A stretch of DNA of 39,066 nt from an uncultured Lachnospiraceae bacterium (GTDB lineage: Bacteria; Bacillota; Clostridia; Lachnospirales; Lachnospiraceae): contig CAMBAN010000013.1 of NCBI GenBank assembly GCA_945864145.1, positions 1 to 39,066 on the forward strand, read 5' to 3'. Both the position numbers and the translations under genes were made by a program. The notes beneath the pieces were generated by a model, which did no database searches, was not told the origin of the DNA, and saw only the letters and a program-made list of their open reading frames with translations. Below, one piece after another: positions 14,378 to 23,180 of this stretch. The first letter of the stretch is position 1. The number at the start of each line of letters is the position of its first letter.

Positions 14378-16060
14378 ATGGAGCAGCAAAATAATAGTAA
14401 AGATAGAAGAAAAGGAATTGCCATTATGGGGCAGCTGATTGGTCTGGTGAAACCACTGCTTCCGATTATGTTCCTTGCCATTTTACAGGGTGTTTTGGGA
14501 TATCTGTGTGCGATTTTCCTGACTATTCTTGCCGGATATGGCATCCTGCAGGGACTTTTTGCAACGTCAGGATTTTGTACCCCGGGAATGCTGGCAGCAA
14601 TACTGATTATTCTTGCAGTGTTGCGCGGCATCCTGCATTATGGCGAACAGTACTGCAATCATTTTATTGCATTTAAACTCTTGGCTATCATCAGACATAA
14701 GGTGTTTGCTGTATTAAGAAAACTATGTCCGGCAAAGCTGGAAGGCAGAGATAAAGGAAATCTCATTTCCATTATTACCTCGGATATTGAGCTTTTGGAG
14801 GTATTTTATGCGCATACGATTTCCCCAATTGCAATTGCTATTTTGACTTCTCTGGGGATGGTTTGTTTTATCGGTTCCCAATATCTTCCTGCGGGTATCA
14901 TTGCACTTTTGGGATATGTGACGGTAGGTGCGGTGATTCCTCTGTGGAATGGAAAAAAGGGTGCAACACAAGGCATGGAATTTCGCAATGCCTTTGGCGA
15001 GTTGAACAGCTTTATTCTGGATTCCCTGAGAGGGCTGGACGAGACTATACAGTATAACAAAGGTGAGGAACGGATGTCACAAATAGATGAACGCTCCAAA
15101 AAGCTTGGTCAGATGCAGAAAAAGCTGAACAGACATGAGGCAGACCAGAGTTCCTTGACTAATATGGCAATCTTACTGTTTTCCTTAGGCATGCTGTTTT
15201 TCATGCTTTGGAATTACCAAAACGGTCAGGTATCATATGATAATGTGCTGATTGCAACAATTGCAATGATGGGTTCCTTTGGTCCGGTGGTGGCTTTGTC
15301 TAATTTGTCCAATAATTTGAATCAGACTTTGGCAAGTGGCGAGCGTGTACTTTCTTTGCTGGAGGAAGTTCCTCAAATAGAAGAAGTGAGCGGAAAAGAA
15401 GAAACAGAATTTGCTGGTGCAGCGGCACAACAGATATACTTTTCTTATGAAGAAGAACAAATATTGAAAGAATATTCAATTGATATTCCAAAAGGAAAGG
15501 TTGTGGGAATTCACGGACCCAGCGGTTCTGGAAAATCGACTCTCTTAAAGCTTTTCATGCGTTTTTGGGATGTGGATAGGGGTAGTGTGCAGATTTCCAG
15601 GAAAAATATCAAGGAAATCAATACAAAGGATTTAAGGGATATGGAATCCTATGTGACACAGGAAACCTATTTGTTCCATGATTCCATTGCAAATAACATT
15701 GCTGTAGGTAAGCCAGGTGCTTCCCGCAAGGAGATTATGGAAGCTGCGAAAAAGGCCTCTATTCATGACTTTATCATGACTCTTCCACAAGGATATGATA
15801 CCAAAGTAGGTGAGCTTGGTGATACCTTGTCCGGCGGAGAAAAGCAGCGAATAGGAATTGCAAGGGCATTTTTGCATGATGCACCATTCCTGTTATTGGA
15901 CGAGCCTACCAGCAATCTTGACTCTCTGAATGAAGGAATTATCTTAAAATCATTGAAGGAATCCTGCAAGAATACGACAGTGGTTCTGGTGTCACACAGA
16001 AAGTCTACTATGAATCTTGCAGATGTGGTATATGAGATGACAAAAGAAAAGTTGACATAA
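14378..16060 (+). CDS. ABC exporter half (CydC-like), permease-ATPase
   Basis: A 560-residue partner of the preceding gene, starting two bases after its stop. ILHYGEQYCNHFIAFKLLAI mirrors the CydC RYLERYxxHxATxRLLA segment, supporting a CydDC-like heterodimer. The nucleotide-binding domain has Walker A GPSGSGKS, signature LSGGEKQRIGIARA, Walker B FLLLDEPTSNLD and VSHRKS. The C-terminus ends soon after the H-loop (DVVYEMTKEKLT), slightly short but within the normal range. No clear terminator follows; a new promoter begins inside its last codons and drives the two-component system. Confidence 0.85.
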   Translation: MEQQNNSKDRRKGIAIMGQLIGLVKPLLPIMFLAILQGVLGYLCAIFLTILAGYGILQGLFATSGFCTPGMLAAILIILAVLRGILHYGEQYCNHFIAFKLLAIIRHKVFAVLRKLCPAKLEGRDKGNLISIITSDIELLEVFYAHTISPIAIAILTSLGMVCFIGSQYLPAGIIALLGYVTVGAVIPLWNGKKGATQGMEFRNAFGELNSFILDSLRGLDETIQYNKGEERMSQIDERSKKLGQMQKKLNRHEADQSSLTNMAILLFSLGMLFFMLWNYQNGQVSYDNVLIATIAMMGSFGPVVALSNLSNNLNQTLASGERVLSLLEEVPQIEEVSGKEETEFAGAAAQQIYFSYEEEQILKEYSIDIPKGKVVGIHGPSGSGKSTLLKLFMRFWDVDRGSVQISRKNIKEINTKDLRDMESYVTQETYLFHDSIANNIAVGKPGASRKEIMEAAKKASIHDFIMTLPQGYDTKVGELGDTLSGGEKQRIGIARAFLHDAPFLLLDEPTSNLDSLNEGIILKSLKESCKNTTVVLVSHRKSTMNLADVVYEMTKEKLT

Positions 16061-16104
16061 AAAATGGTCGCTGGATATAATGTAAAAAACGATACTCATT
16101 ATCA
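16052..16104 (+). promoter_or_regulatory. Promoter of the two-component system with a Fur-like box
   Basis: TTGACA (16052-16057) and TATAAT (16076-16081) with an 18-base spacer overlap the end of the ABC gene. CGATACTCATTATCA (16090-16104) follows at the likely transcription start. It matches the Fur-family 7-1-7 consensus TGATAATnATTATCA at 12 of 14 positions. A Fur or PerR type repressor could therefore govern the sensor operon. Confidence 0.6.
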
Positions 16105-16178
16105 CAACAGCAAACAGGGAGCGTTACCTTATTTACATTTTAAAAATGAAACAATAGGAGTATAAGCAGGAATCGGAA

Positions 16179-16865
16179 ATGAATATGGAAAAAATATTAT
16201 TACTGGAAGATGATTTAAGCTTAATCAGTGGACTTTCTTTTGCCTTTAAAAAGCAAGGGTATGAGCTTGATACTGCAAGAACAATCAAAGAAGCACAGGA
16301 TTTTTGGAAAGAGAGAAAATATGACATGCTTGTCATAGATGTAACGCTTCCTGATGGTTCGGGATTTGATTTTTGTAAGGAAGTGAGACAAGCTTCCAAA
16401 ATCCCTATCATCTTTTTAACTGCGCTGGATGATGAAATGAATACCATCATGGGATTAGACATCGGCGCAGATGATTATATCACCAAACCTTTTAAATTAG
16501 GAGTGTTATTATCAAGAATCAATGCACTGCTTCGAAGAGCAAAAGATTTTAGTTCAGAAGATACACGGTTATGTTCTAATGGCATTGAGATAAATTTGTT
16601 GCAGGGACAGGCTTTAAAAGGTAGTGAATGTCTGGATTTGACAGCCGGAGAATATAAACTGCTATGCCTTTTTATGCAAAATCCCAATATTGTGCTTACA
16701 AAAGAACAGATATTAGATAAGCTTTGGGATTGTGAAGGCAACTTTATTGATAATAGTACCCTTACAGTATATATCCGAAGGCTGAGGATGAAGGTAGAGG
16801 ATAATCCAAGCGAGCCGCAAATGCTGGTAACCGTCCGCGGCATGGGGTATAAATGGGTAGGATAG
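16179..16865 (+). CDS. OmpR/PhoB-family response regulator
   Basis: A 228-residue protein. The receiver has the acidic pair at D11-D12, the phospho-acceptor D54 in MLVIDVTLPDGSGF and the conserved lysine K103 in YITKPF. The C-terminal winged helix carries LTAGEYKLLCLFMQNPNIVL and TVYIRRLRMKVEDNP, ending VRGMGYKW, all standard for the family. It is followed four bases later by its kinase. A run of three TTGTA motifs at 11-bp spacing ahead of the downstream ABC operon is a plausible binding site. Confidence 0.92.
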   Translation: MNMEKILLLEDDLSLISGLSFAFKKQGYELDTARTIKEAQDFWKERKYDMLVIDVTLPDGSGFDFCKEVRQASKIPIIFLTALDDEMNTIMGLDIGADDYITKPFKLGVLLSRINALLRRAKDFSSEDTRLCSNGIEINLLQGQALKGSECLDLTAGEYKLLCLFMQNPNIVLTKEQILDKLWDCEGNFIDNSTLTVYIRRLRMKVEDNPSEPQMLVTVRGMGYKWVG

Positions 16866-16869
16866 AGTT

Positions 16870-17907
16870 ATGAGAATATTAGCAAATAAGGATGTAAAAC
16901 GATTTTTTTGTCTTATAGTATTTTTTTGGCTTCTATCTGTAGTTGCATCACAGGGAGTGATTTATTTTGTATTTCACAGTTTTTCCTGGCTGCTGTTATT
17001 GTTATCTGTATTGCTTGCCGGCTGTATTCTGACAACATGTTACTGGTACTTTAAAAAGCAGGATGACATTATGGAAAAGGCTGTATCACAAATTGACTCT
17101 GTTATTTCAGGAAATGTGGATACTCGTATTTCCTGTGATGAAGAGGGAGAACTTTACAGATTGTTTCATAGTGTCAATACGCTTGCAGCGATATGTAACG
17201 CACAGGTAGAAAAGGAAAGCAAAGAAAAAGAAAATATAAAAAATACAATATTGGACATTTCCCATCAGTTAAAAACACCTCTTGCAGCATTGAATATCTA
17301 TAATGGTATTTTGCAGGAAGAGGCAGGAGAAACAGAAGAACTGCAACAGTTTATTTCCTTGTCAGAGCAGGAACTTGACAGAATAGAGATGCTTGTACAG
17401 AATTTGCTAAAGCTTGCCAAATTAGATGCAGGAACTATTTTACTTGAGAAAAAGAAAGAAAATGTAGCAGAGATGATAAGGGATATCGAGCTTCATTTCA
17501 GATATCGGGCAAAACAGGAAAAAAAGGAAATCAGGATAGAGGGACCGGAGGAGGTTTTCCTATACTGTGACCGTGATTGGCTGATGGAAGCAATCGAGAA
17601 TCTTGTGAAAAATGCTCTTGACCATACAAAAGAAGGGGATTTTGTAAGTATTTCATGGAAACAGCTTACGCCAGTCGTGGTGCAGATTGTGGTCAAGGAC
17701 AATGGGTGTGGTATTCATCCGGAAGACGTATACCATATCTTTAAAAGATTTTATCGCAGTCGTTTTTCCAAGGATAAGCAGGGAATTGGTTTGGGGCTTT
17801 CCCTCACAAAGGCAATTATTGAAGCGCATCATGGGACTATTGAAGTAGACAGTGAACTGGGCAAAGGAAGTATATTTGAAATTCAATTTTTAATGAATGC
17901 TGAATAG
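16870..17907 (+). CDS. Sensor histidine kinase
   Basis: A 345-residue membrane kinase. Two N-terminal hydrophobic segments (about 11-30 and 37-60) enclose almost no extracellular loop, a feature of intramembrane-sensing kinases that watch antimicrobial-peptide transporters. A HAMP-like stretch leads to the H box LDISHQLKTPLAAL with H132. The ATPase part has the N box IENLVKNALDHTKEG, the G1 box DNGCGI and G2 GIGLGLSLTKAI. It probably works with the regulator before it and senses the state of the FtsX-type transporter after it. Confidence 0.9.
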   Translation: MRILANKDVKRFFCLIVFFWLLSVVASQGVIYFVFHSFSWLLLLLSVLLAGCILTTCYWYFKKQDDIMEKAVSQIDSVISGNVDTRISCDEEGELYRLFHSVNTLAAICNAQVEKESKEKENIKNTILDISHQLKTPLAALNIYNGILQEEAGETEELQQFISLSEQELDRIEMLVQNLLKLAKLDAGTILLEKKKENVAEMIRDIELHFRYRAKQEKKEIRIEGPEEVFLYCDRDWLMEAIENLVKNALDHTKEGDFVSISWKQLTPVVVQIVVKDNGCGIHPEDVYHIFKRFYRSRFSKDKQGIGLGLSLTKAIIEAHHGTIEVDSELGKGSIFEIQFLMNAE

Positions 17908-17921
17908 AACGTGTTATATGA

Positions 17922-17966
17922 AATCCTACAAAATTGTAGGATTTTTGTAATTTTGTTGTAGGATTG
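17922..17966 (+). promoter_or_regulatory. Terminator-like hairpin and three 11-bp TTGTA direct repeats before the ABC operon
   Basis: AATCCTACAA (17922-17931) and TTGTAGGATT (17934-17943) form a stem followed by TTTTT-type bases, possibly ending the kinase transcript. The right arm also starts three direct repeats, TTGTAGGATTT, TTGTAATTTTG and TTGTAGGATTG, at 17934, 17945 and 17956, spaced exactly 11 bp. That is the usual box layout for OmpR-family regulators. A TATAAA (17989-17994) lies the right distance downstream for an activated promoter. Confidence 0.65.
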
Positions 17967-18018
17967 GAATGTTATGCTTCCATTATCGTATAAAGAGAAG
18001 AAAAAGAGGTGTAAGACT

Positions 18019-18702
18019 ATGAATTTAGTGGAAGTAGAGTCATTATCAAAAACATACGGAAAAGGAGAAACAGCAGTACATGCTCTGAAAGATATCAGCT
18101 TTGCGGTACCCAAAGGAGAATTTGTGGCAATTGTAGGAGAGTCAGGCTCTGGAAAGACTACACTTTTAAATATGCTGGGAGCGCTGGACAGACCTCAATC
18201 AGGAAAAGTCAGAATAGACGGAAAAGATATATTTACCATGTCAGAAAAGGCATTGACTGTCTTCAGACGTAGAAATATCGGGTTCATTTTTCAGGCATTT
18301 AATCTGATACCGGAATTGACAGTAGAACAGAATATGATTTTCCCGGTTTTACTGGATTATCAAAAACCGGATAAAGCTTATTTGGAAGAGCTTTTGGAAG
18401 TTTTGAATTTAAAAGAAAGACGTCATCATCTGCCAAGTCAGTTGTCAGGTGGACAACAGCAAAGAGTAGCCATTGGCAGAGCACTTATGACAAGACCAAG
18501 TCTCATTTTGGCAGACGAGCCAACCGGAAATCTGGATTCAGCAAACAGCCAGGAAGTAATTGCACTATTAAGAGAAGCATCCAGAAAATACGAACAGACG
18601 ATTATCATGATTACACACAACCGTAGCATCGCCCATGCAACAGACCGAGTGCTTCAGGTACGTGATGGTATGCTGACTGATTTAGGGAGGTATTCAGAAT
18701 GA
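18019..18702 (+). CDS. MacB/LolD-type ABC transporter ATPase
   Basis: A 227-residue ATPase from the ATG at 18019, eight bases after AAGAGGTG; a longer reading from 17974 has no ribosome binding site. It has Walker A GESGSGKT, Q-loop FIFQAFNLIPELTVEQNM, signature LSGGQQQRVAIGRA, Walker B LILADEPTGNLD and the H-loop ITHN. The FQAFNLIPELT segment places it in the MacB/LolD/BceA group, which powers mechanotransmission rather than substrate passage through a channel. It overlaps the permease start by four bases. With the TCS upstream it forms a likely peptide-antibiotic sensing and resistance unit. Confidence 0.92.
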   Translation: MNLVEVESLSKTYGKGETAVHALKDISFAVPKGEFVAIVGESGSGKTTLLNMLGALDRPQSGKVRIDGKDIFTMSEKALTVFRRRNIGFIFQAFNLIPELTVEQNMIFPVLLDYQKPDKAYLEELLEVLNLKERRHHLPSQLSGGQQQRVAIGRALMTRPSLILADEPTGNLDSANSQEVIALLREASRKYEQTIIMITHNRSIAHATDRVLQVRDGMLTDLGRYSE

Positions 18703-21023
18703 AAAATTATCTAAGCTTAGTCCCTATAGAGGCAAAGGTACATCGTAAGCAGAATCTTTTGACGGTATTTTGTATTGCTTTGGCAGTGTTTTTGGTAACC
18801 GGAGTATTCAGTATGGCTGATATGGCTGTTCGTATGGAGGACCAGAGACTAAAGGAGAAACATGGGTATTGGCATATTTCTGTGCAGGATGTATCTGAGG
18901 ATACCATAGAGCAAATGAGAAAGGAGCCTCAAATCAAGGTAATTGCTGCCTATGATGTGGTAAATTATCATTTTGAGAAAGATTACCGGATACAAAATAG
19001 GCCTGTAACCATTGCGGCAGCAGATGAAAATTTTGATAAAATTGTGAATTTGGATATGCTGGAAGGCACGTTTCCCCAAAATAGTTCTCAAATCATTCTG
19101 ACGAGGAATGCCAAAGAACTGCTAGACCTTCAGCTTGGAGAAAAAATCACTTTACAGACGCCTGTTTGCGAGATGGAATATACCATAACAGGATTTATGG
19201 AGAATACAACGAATTTATTGAAGAATGATGCCATTGGTGCATTTATTTCCTTAGATGCATTGAGGGAAATCTGTATGAAAAATCAAGAGGAGCAGCATTC
19301 GGTTTATTACATATGTTTCCGGGATGGCATTGGTCTGAAACAGCATATTCAGACATTTCAGGGAAAATATGGTCTGACAAAAGAAAACTCTGGAGAAAAT
19401 GCCGCAATACTGGGAGTACGGGGCATCAGTGACAATAGTTATTTTGTTGGATTATATGGTGCTGCTGCATTTTTAGTGGTTTTGGTGTTAATGGCAGGTG
19501 TATTGATGATTGCAGGCAGTATGAACAGTAATATCGCAGAACGCACCCGGTTTTTTGGAATGCTTCGGTGTATTGGAGCCAGTAAACAGCAGATTATGCA
19601 TATTGTGAGACGTGAGGCACTAAACTGGTGTAAGCTTGCAATTCCTATGGGAGAAGTGCTTGCTGTACTTGGCACTTGGGGAATTTGTGCTTTTCTACGT
19701 TTTCGAATTGGAGGGGAGTTTGCAGGTATTCCAACGGGTGAAGTGAGTATTGTAGGATTACTGTGTGGAGCAATGGTTGGAATCATTACGGTTCTTTTGG
19801 CAGCCCATGCACCGGCAAAGAGGGCCGCAAAAGTATCTCCTGTGGCAGCAGTAACGGGAAATGGTAGTGAGATGAAAAAGGTACACAGTGCAGCCAAGAC
19901 AAAACTATGGAAAGTAGACACAGCACTTGGCATTCATCATGCAACCTCTTCTAAGAAAAATCTGATACTGATGATCGGTTCTTTTGCACTTAGCATCATT
20001 TTATTTTTAAGCTTCTCCGTTATGATAGATTGGATTGGTCATGCGCTAAATACCCTAAAGCCATATACGTCAGATGTGACTGTGGCAGATGCGGCTTATG
20101 ACGATACAATTTCCAAAGATATGGCAAAACAGGTGTCATTGATTTCAGAAGTAAAAAATGTATATGGAAGAATGTATCAAAGCTTACCGGTAGAAACTGA
20201 CAAAGCTGTCAATCAGGTAGATTTGATTTCTTACGAAGAAAAGCAATTTGCCTGGTCAGAAGAAGAATTACTTTGTGGTGATATTTCTAAGGTAAGTGAA
20301 CAAAGTGGATATGTTATGACAGTTTTTGAAAAAGGTAGCCCCTTTGAAATAGGTGACACACTTGTCATAAATGGAAAAGAACTGGAAGTGGCTGCCATTT
20401 TATCAGACAGTCCTTTTAGCAGTACAGATATACCAACCGTTATCTGTTCGGAAGAAACCTTTTATCAGATTACAGGAAAAAATGAATACGCTTTGATAGA
20501 TATGCAGCTGACAAAAGAGGCAAATGATGAAACAGTAAGCCAAATCCGTGCTCTTTTTGGTGATACTTACAAAGTCAGAGATGCGCGTGCGGCAAATCGG
20601 GAAGTGAACAGTACGTATTATGCTTTTTCATTTCTTGTCTATAGCTTTCTTGCTCTGATTGCAATGATTACGATTTTTTACATTATGAACAGCATTTCCA
20701 TGAGTGTGTCGGCGCGCATGAAGCAATGTGGTATGATGCGTGCAGTTGGCATGGATGAAAGACAGTTAATCAGAATGATTGCAGGAGAAGCGTTGACTTA
20801 TGGCATATGTGGTTGTATGGCAGGTTGTGCAATTGGTTTACCTGTTAACAGATTTTTCTATACCAGATTTATTACAAATTATTGGGGAACCACATGGTAC
20901 ATTCCAGGTGTGGCGCTTTCTATTATTATAGGACTGACTTTGCTGTCAGCAGCTATTTCCGTGTATCGACCTGTAAAACGCATACGGGAAATGACCATCA
21001 CGGATATCATTCATGCATTATAA
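18699..21023 (+). CDS. FtsX-type ABC permease (large, two FtsX domains)
   Basis: A 774-residue permease. One membrane segment near residue 25-45, an extracellular MacB_PCD-like domain (about 50-240), a first FtsX domain (about 250-370), a further extracellular domain (about 445-620) and a second FtsX domain (about 640-765). Typical motifs are FFGMLRCIGASKQQIMHIVR in the first and MKQCGMMRAVGMDERQLIRM in the second. This ten-helix arrangement resembles Vex/YknZ-like and antimicrobial-peptide transporters of Firmicutes. It is translationally coupled to its ATPase and preceded by a matched two-component system. The substrate is probably a peptide or lipid-linked antibiotic; this is inference. 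Confidence 0.88.
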   Translation: MKNYLSLVPIEAKVHRKQNLLTVFCIALAVFLVTGVFSMADMAVRMEDQRLKEKHGYWHISVQDVSEDTIEQMRKEPQIKVIAAYDVVNYHFEKDYRIQNRPVTIAAADENFDKIVNLDMLEGTFPQNSSQIILTRNAKELLDLQLGEKITLQTPVCEMEYTITGFMENTTNLLKNDAIGAFISLDALREICMKNQEEQHSVYYICFRDGIGLKQHIQTFQGKYGLTKENSGENAAILGVRGISDNSYFVGLYGAAAFLVVLVLMAGVLMIAGSMNSNIAERTRFFGMLRCIGASKQQIMHIVRREALNWCKLAIPMGEVLAVLGTWGICAFLRFRIGGEFAGIPTGEVSIVGLLCGAMVGIITVLLAAHAPAKRAAKVSPVAAVTGNGSEMKKVHSAAKTKLWKVDTALGIHHATSSKKNLILMIGSFALSIILFLSFSVMIDWIGHALNTLKPYTSDVTVADAAYDDTISKDMAKQVSLISEVKNVYGRMYQSLPVETDKAVNQVDLISYEEKQFAWSEEELLCGDISKVSEQSGYVMTVFEKGSPFEIGDTLVINGKELEVAAILSDSPFSSTDIPTVICSEETFYQITGKNEYALIDMQLTKEANDETVSQIRALFGDTYKVRDARAANREVNSTYYAFSFLVYSFLALIAMITIFYIMNSISMSVSARMKQCGMMRAVGMDERQLIRMIAGEALTYGICGCMAGCAIGLPVNRFFYTRFITNYWGTTWYIPGVALSIIIGLTLLSAAISVYRPVKRIREMTITDIIHAL

Positions 21024-21050
21024 GCGGGAGTGCGTGAAATGTTGCAAAAA

Positions 21051-21095
21051 TGACCCGAACGGTCAAAAATAGTCTGAAAAATATGCTATTATACT
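21051..21095 (+). promoter_or_regulatory. Inverted repeat and extended -10 promoter of the small secreted protein gene
   Basis: TGACC-CGAA-CGGTCA type palindrome (21051-21064, arms TGACC and GGTCA) precedes an extended -10, TG-C-TATTAT (21084-21092). The palindrome occupies the -35 area. A similar TGAC...GTCA element lies at 24101-24118 ahead of the xylanase gene. Confidence 0.45.
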
Positions 21096-21176
21096 CATAC
21101 AGACAGATAATAGTAGGTGCATAGCATCTCAAGGACGCATGGCTGTAGTGTTTTAAAAGGAAAGGAATGAAGCAGT

Positions 21177-21695
21177 ATGAAAAAAAGAATTATGGCAACT
21201 ATGATGGCGATGATGTTAGTATTTGCATCATGTATGTGTGTAACAGCAGCTCCTGCAACCAAAACAACATCTAAACAGACTACTGATACTGTTCCGGTAG
21301 AGGAATTCACATTATTAGACTTAACAGAGGATATGATTGATGCTGGAATGTATGCAGAAAAAGGTACAGTAGAAATAGTTATAGCATTGTTTACATTAGA
21401 CACTGAGCAGTACCTGTCTGTAATGTTGTTTGACGGTTCAGATAATTCTGCCGATGTATTATGTGGTGTTGTGGATGCTACCAATACAAAGGTAACAAAT
21501 AAAGATACACATACAGTATTTACTGATATTGTAGATGTGTATACAGGAGACACATTCTCACTTACCATTGATGAAAGCGCAAAGCCATATGTAATGGATC
21601 CAACCGGTACGAAGTATAATGCAGAGAATATTACAGCAGAGGATACAATCGACTTAATGGCAGCAATTTTAGCATTAGAGGGAACAGATTATTAA
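21177..21695 (+). CDS. Small secreted protein of unknown function
   Basis: A 172-residue protein with an obvious signal peptide (MKKRIMATMMAMMLVFASCM, then VTAAPA giving an AxA-type cleavage site; FASC could alternatively be a weak lipobox). The mature part is acidic and threonine-rich, with alternating strand-like stretches (TVEIVIALFTLDTEQYLSVM, THTVFTDIVDVYTGDTFSLT). I do not recognise a domain. It is monocistronic with its own promoter and strong terminator and lies upstream of a sensor kinase gene, so it could be a ligand or target of that system. There is no evidence beyond position. Confidence 0.8.
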   Translation: MKKRIMATMMAMMLVFASCMCVTAAPATKTTSKQTTDTVPVEEFTLLDLTEDMIDAGMYAEKGTVEIVIALFTLDTEQYLSVMLFDGSDNSADVLCGVVDATNTKVTNKDTHTVFTDIVDVYTGDTFSLTIDESAKPYVMDPTGTKYNAENITAEDTIDLMAAILALEGTDY

Positions 21696-21727
21696 TGTTT
21701 TTCGTTTATTCCAAATAAGATGATGTG

Positions 21728-21760
21728 AGAGCTGTGAAAATTTTTTCACAGCTCTTTTTT
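21728..21760 (+). terminator. Intrinsic terminator after the secreted protein gene
   Basis: GAGCTGTGAAAA (21729-21740) pairs with TTTTCACAGCTC (21743-21754) and is followed directly by TTTTTT. A strong rho-independent terminator about 35 bases past the stop codon. Confidence 0.9.
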
Positions 21761-21896
21761 GATATTTGGATTACTAAAAATTTGTTGCTCCAAAGTTCAA
21801 AAAAACAGGCAAAATTGATTGAAAAGTAAGAATCTGTTAAAATAGAATAACACAAAAGAAAAGTTCATCAACCGAAGGGGATAGAGAGGTGGAAAA

Positions 21897-23180
21897 ATGA
21901 CATATATGACATTAAGGATAATCAGATATGCAATTACGCTATTGTTTGGAGTAATCTCCACATGTGCTTTTTCAGGATTATTAAGGACGAAAAAGGATAT
22001 TTTTAAGGTTGGAGAAATCTTTGTTGTTTTAGAAATCATTCAGCTAATCATTGGAATGATGATTGGATTTGAATCTACCATAGCGTTTTATCCTCTTCAT
22101 ACGCACTTGGTATTAATATGTATACTTGTCTATAAATTTCGGATAAAGTTTTTGAATGCGTTGTCTTATACCTTGATAGCCTATATGTGCTGTCAGATTC
22201 CTGCCTGGGTATCAAGCTTATTTTCCATTAATCATGGGAAATTGGCTTATGCTGAATATCCCTGTTATGTATTTATGGTAGTGCTGACTTTGTATTTTAT
22301 TATGAAGTATGCAGCCTGGCCAATTTATGAGCTGATACAGAGTTCTACGAAAATGACACTTATTTTTATCATTGTGCCGCTGACTTATTATTTGTTTGAC
22401 TATATTACTTCTGTCTGGACCCGGCTTTTATACTCAGGCAATTATCAGGTAGCACAGTTTATGCCACTTGTAATATGTGTTGCGTATTTGGTTTTTGCAG
22501 TAGCGTATAGGAATGAACAAACAAAGAGAATAGGAGCGGTCTGGGAAAGAACGATTTTGGCGAATGAGTTGAAGGCTGCAGAGAATGAGATTGAGAATAT
22601 GAAAGCTATGGATCAGATTACAAAAATGTATCGTCATGATCTTAGGCATCATTTTTCCTTCCTCTTGCATTTAGCAGAGCAGGGAGAAATCCCCCCAATA
22701 GTAGATTATATCAAAGAAAACATAGAGAATATTAATGCTATTACTCCGCAAAAATATTGCGATAATGAGATAGTAAATTTGATTTTGTCCAATTTCGCAA
22801 AAATCGCAGATGAAATGGGAGTAGACTATGATTTTTCTATTGATTTTCCGAAGAATCAGCCACTGAGTAATACAGAGATTTGCGTTTTGTTTTCAAATAT
22901 AATGGAAAATGCAATGACTGCGATGAAAAAAATTCCCCAAGAGCAAAGGACATTCCGTATAAAAATCAGGGAGTACAATAACAACATGATTATTACTGCT
23001 GATAATACATATGATGGAGATGCTGTTATCATTGAAAAGGTACCATCCACCAATGAAAATGCGCATGGTTATGGCACAAAATGTATTATGTCTATTGCAC
23101 AAAAATATAATGGTTTTTCAGATTTTAAAAGTGCAGATAAAATGTTTCAGTTAATGGTTGTGATTCCGTTAACTATTTGA
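21897..23180 (+). CDS. GHKL-type (AgrC/ComD-like) sensor histidine kinase
   Basis: A 427-residue kinase with six or seven hydrophobic segments in the first 205 residues, then a coiled-coil and the phospho-acceptor motif KMYRHDLRHHFSFLLHLAEQ (His247). The ATPase domain has the N-box VLFSNIMENAMTAMKK and G-box region NAHGYGTKCIMSIAQKYNG, typical of the GHKL subclass that pairs with LytTR regulators. Members usually sense peptides or membrane stress. Its likely partner is the LytTR regulator converging from the other strand; the two genes overlap by eight bases at their 3' ends. No AgrB/AgrD-type peptide gene is present. Confidence 0.88.
   Translation: MTYMTLRIIRYAITLLFGVISTCAFSGLLRTKKDIFKVGEIFVVLEIIQLIIGMMIGFESTIAFYPLHTHLVLICILVYKFRIKFLNALSYTLIAYMCCQIPAWVSSLFSINHGKLAYAEYPCYVFMVVLTLYFIMKYAAWPIYELIQSSTKMTLIFIIVPLTYYLFDYITSVWTRLLYSGNYQVAQFMPLVICVAYLVFAVAYRNEQTKRIGAVWERTILANELKAAENEIENMKAMDQITKMYRHDLRHHFSFLLHLAEQGEIPPIVDYIKENIENINAITPQKYCDNEIVNLILSNFAKIADEMGVDYDFSIDFPKNQPLSNTEICVLFSNIMENAMTAMKKIPQEQRTFRIKIREYNNNMIITADNTYDGDAVIIEKVPSTNENAHGYGTKCIMSIAQKYNGFSDFKSADKMFQLMVVIPLTI

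Noticed and set aside
19439-19933. 164-residue minus-strand ORF inside the FtsX permease gene
   Set aside because: Antisense shadow of a well-supported permease; composition typical of a reverse frame.
21177-21695. Agr-type signal peptide for the adjacent kinase
   Set aside because: At 172 residues with a normal signal peptide it does not resemble AgrD, and no AgrB-like processing protein is present.
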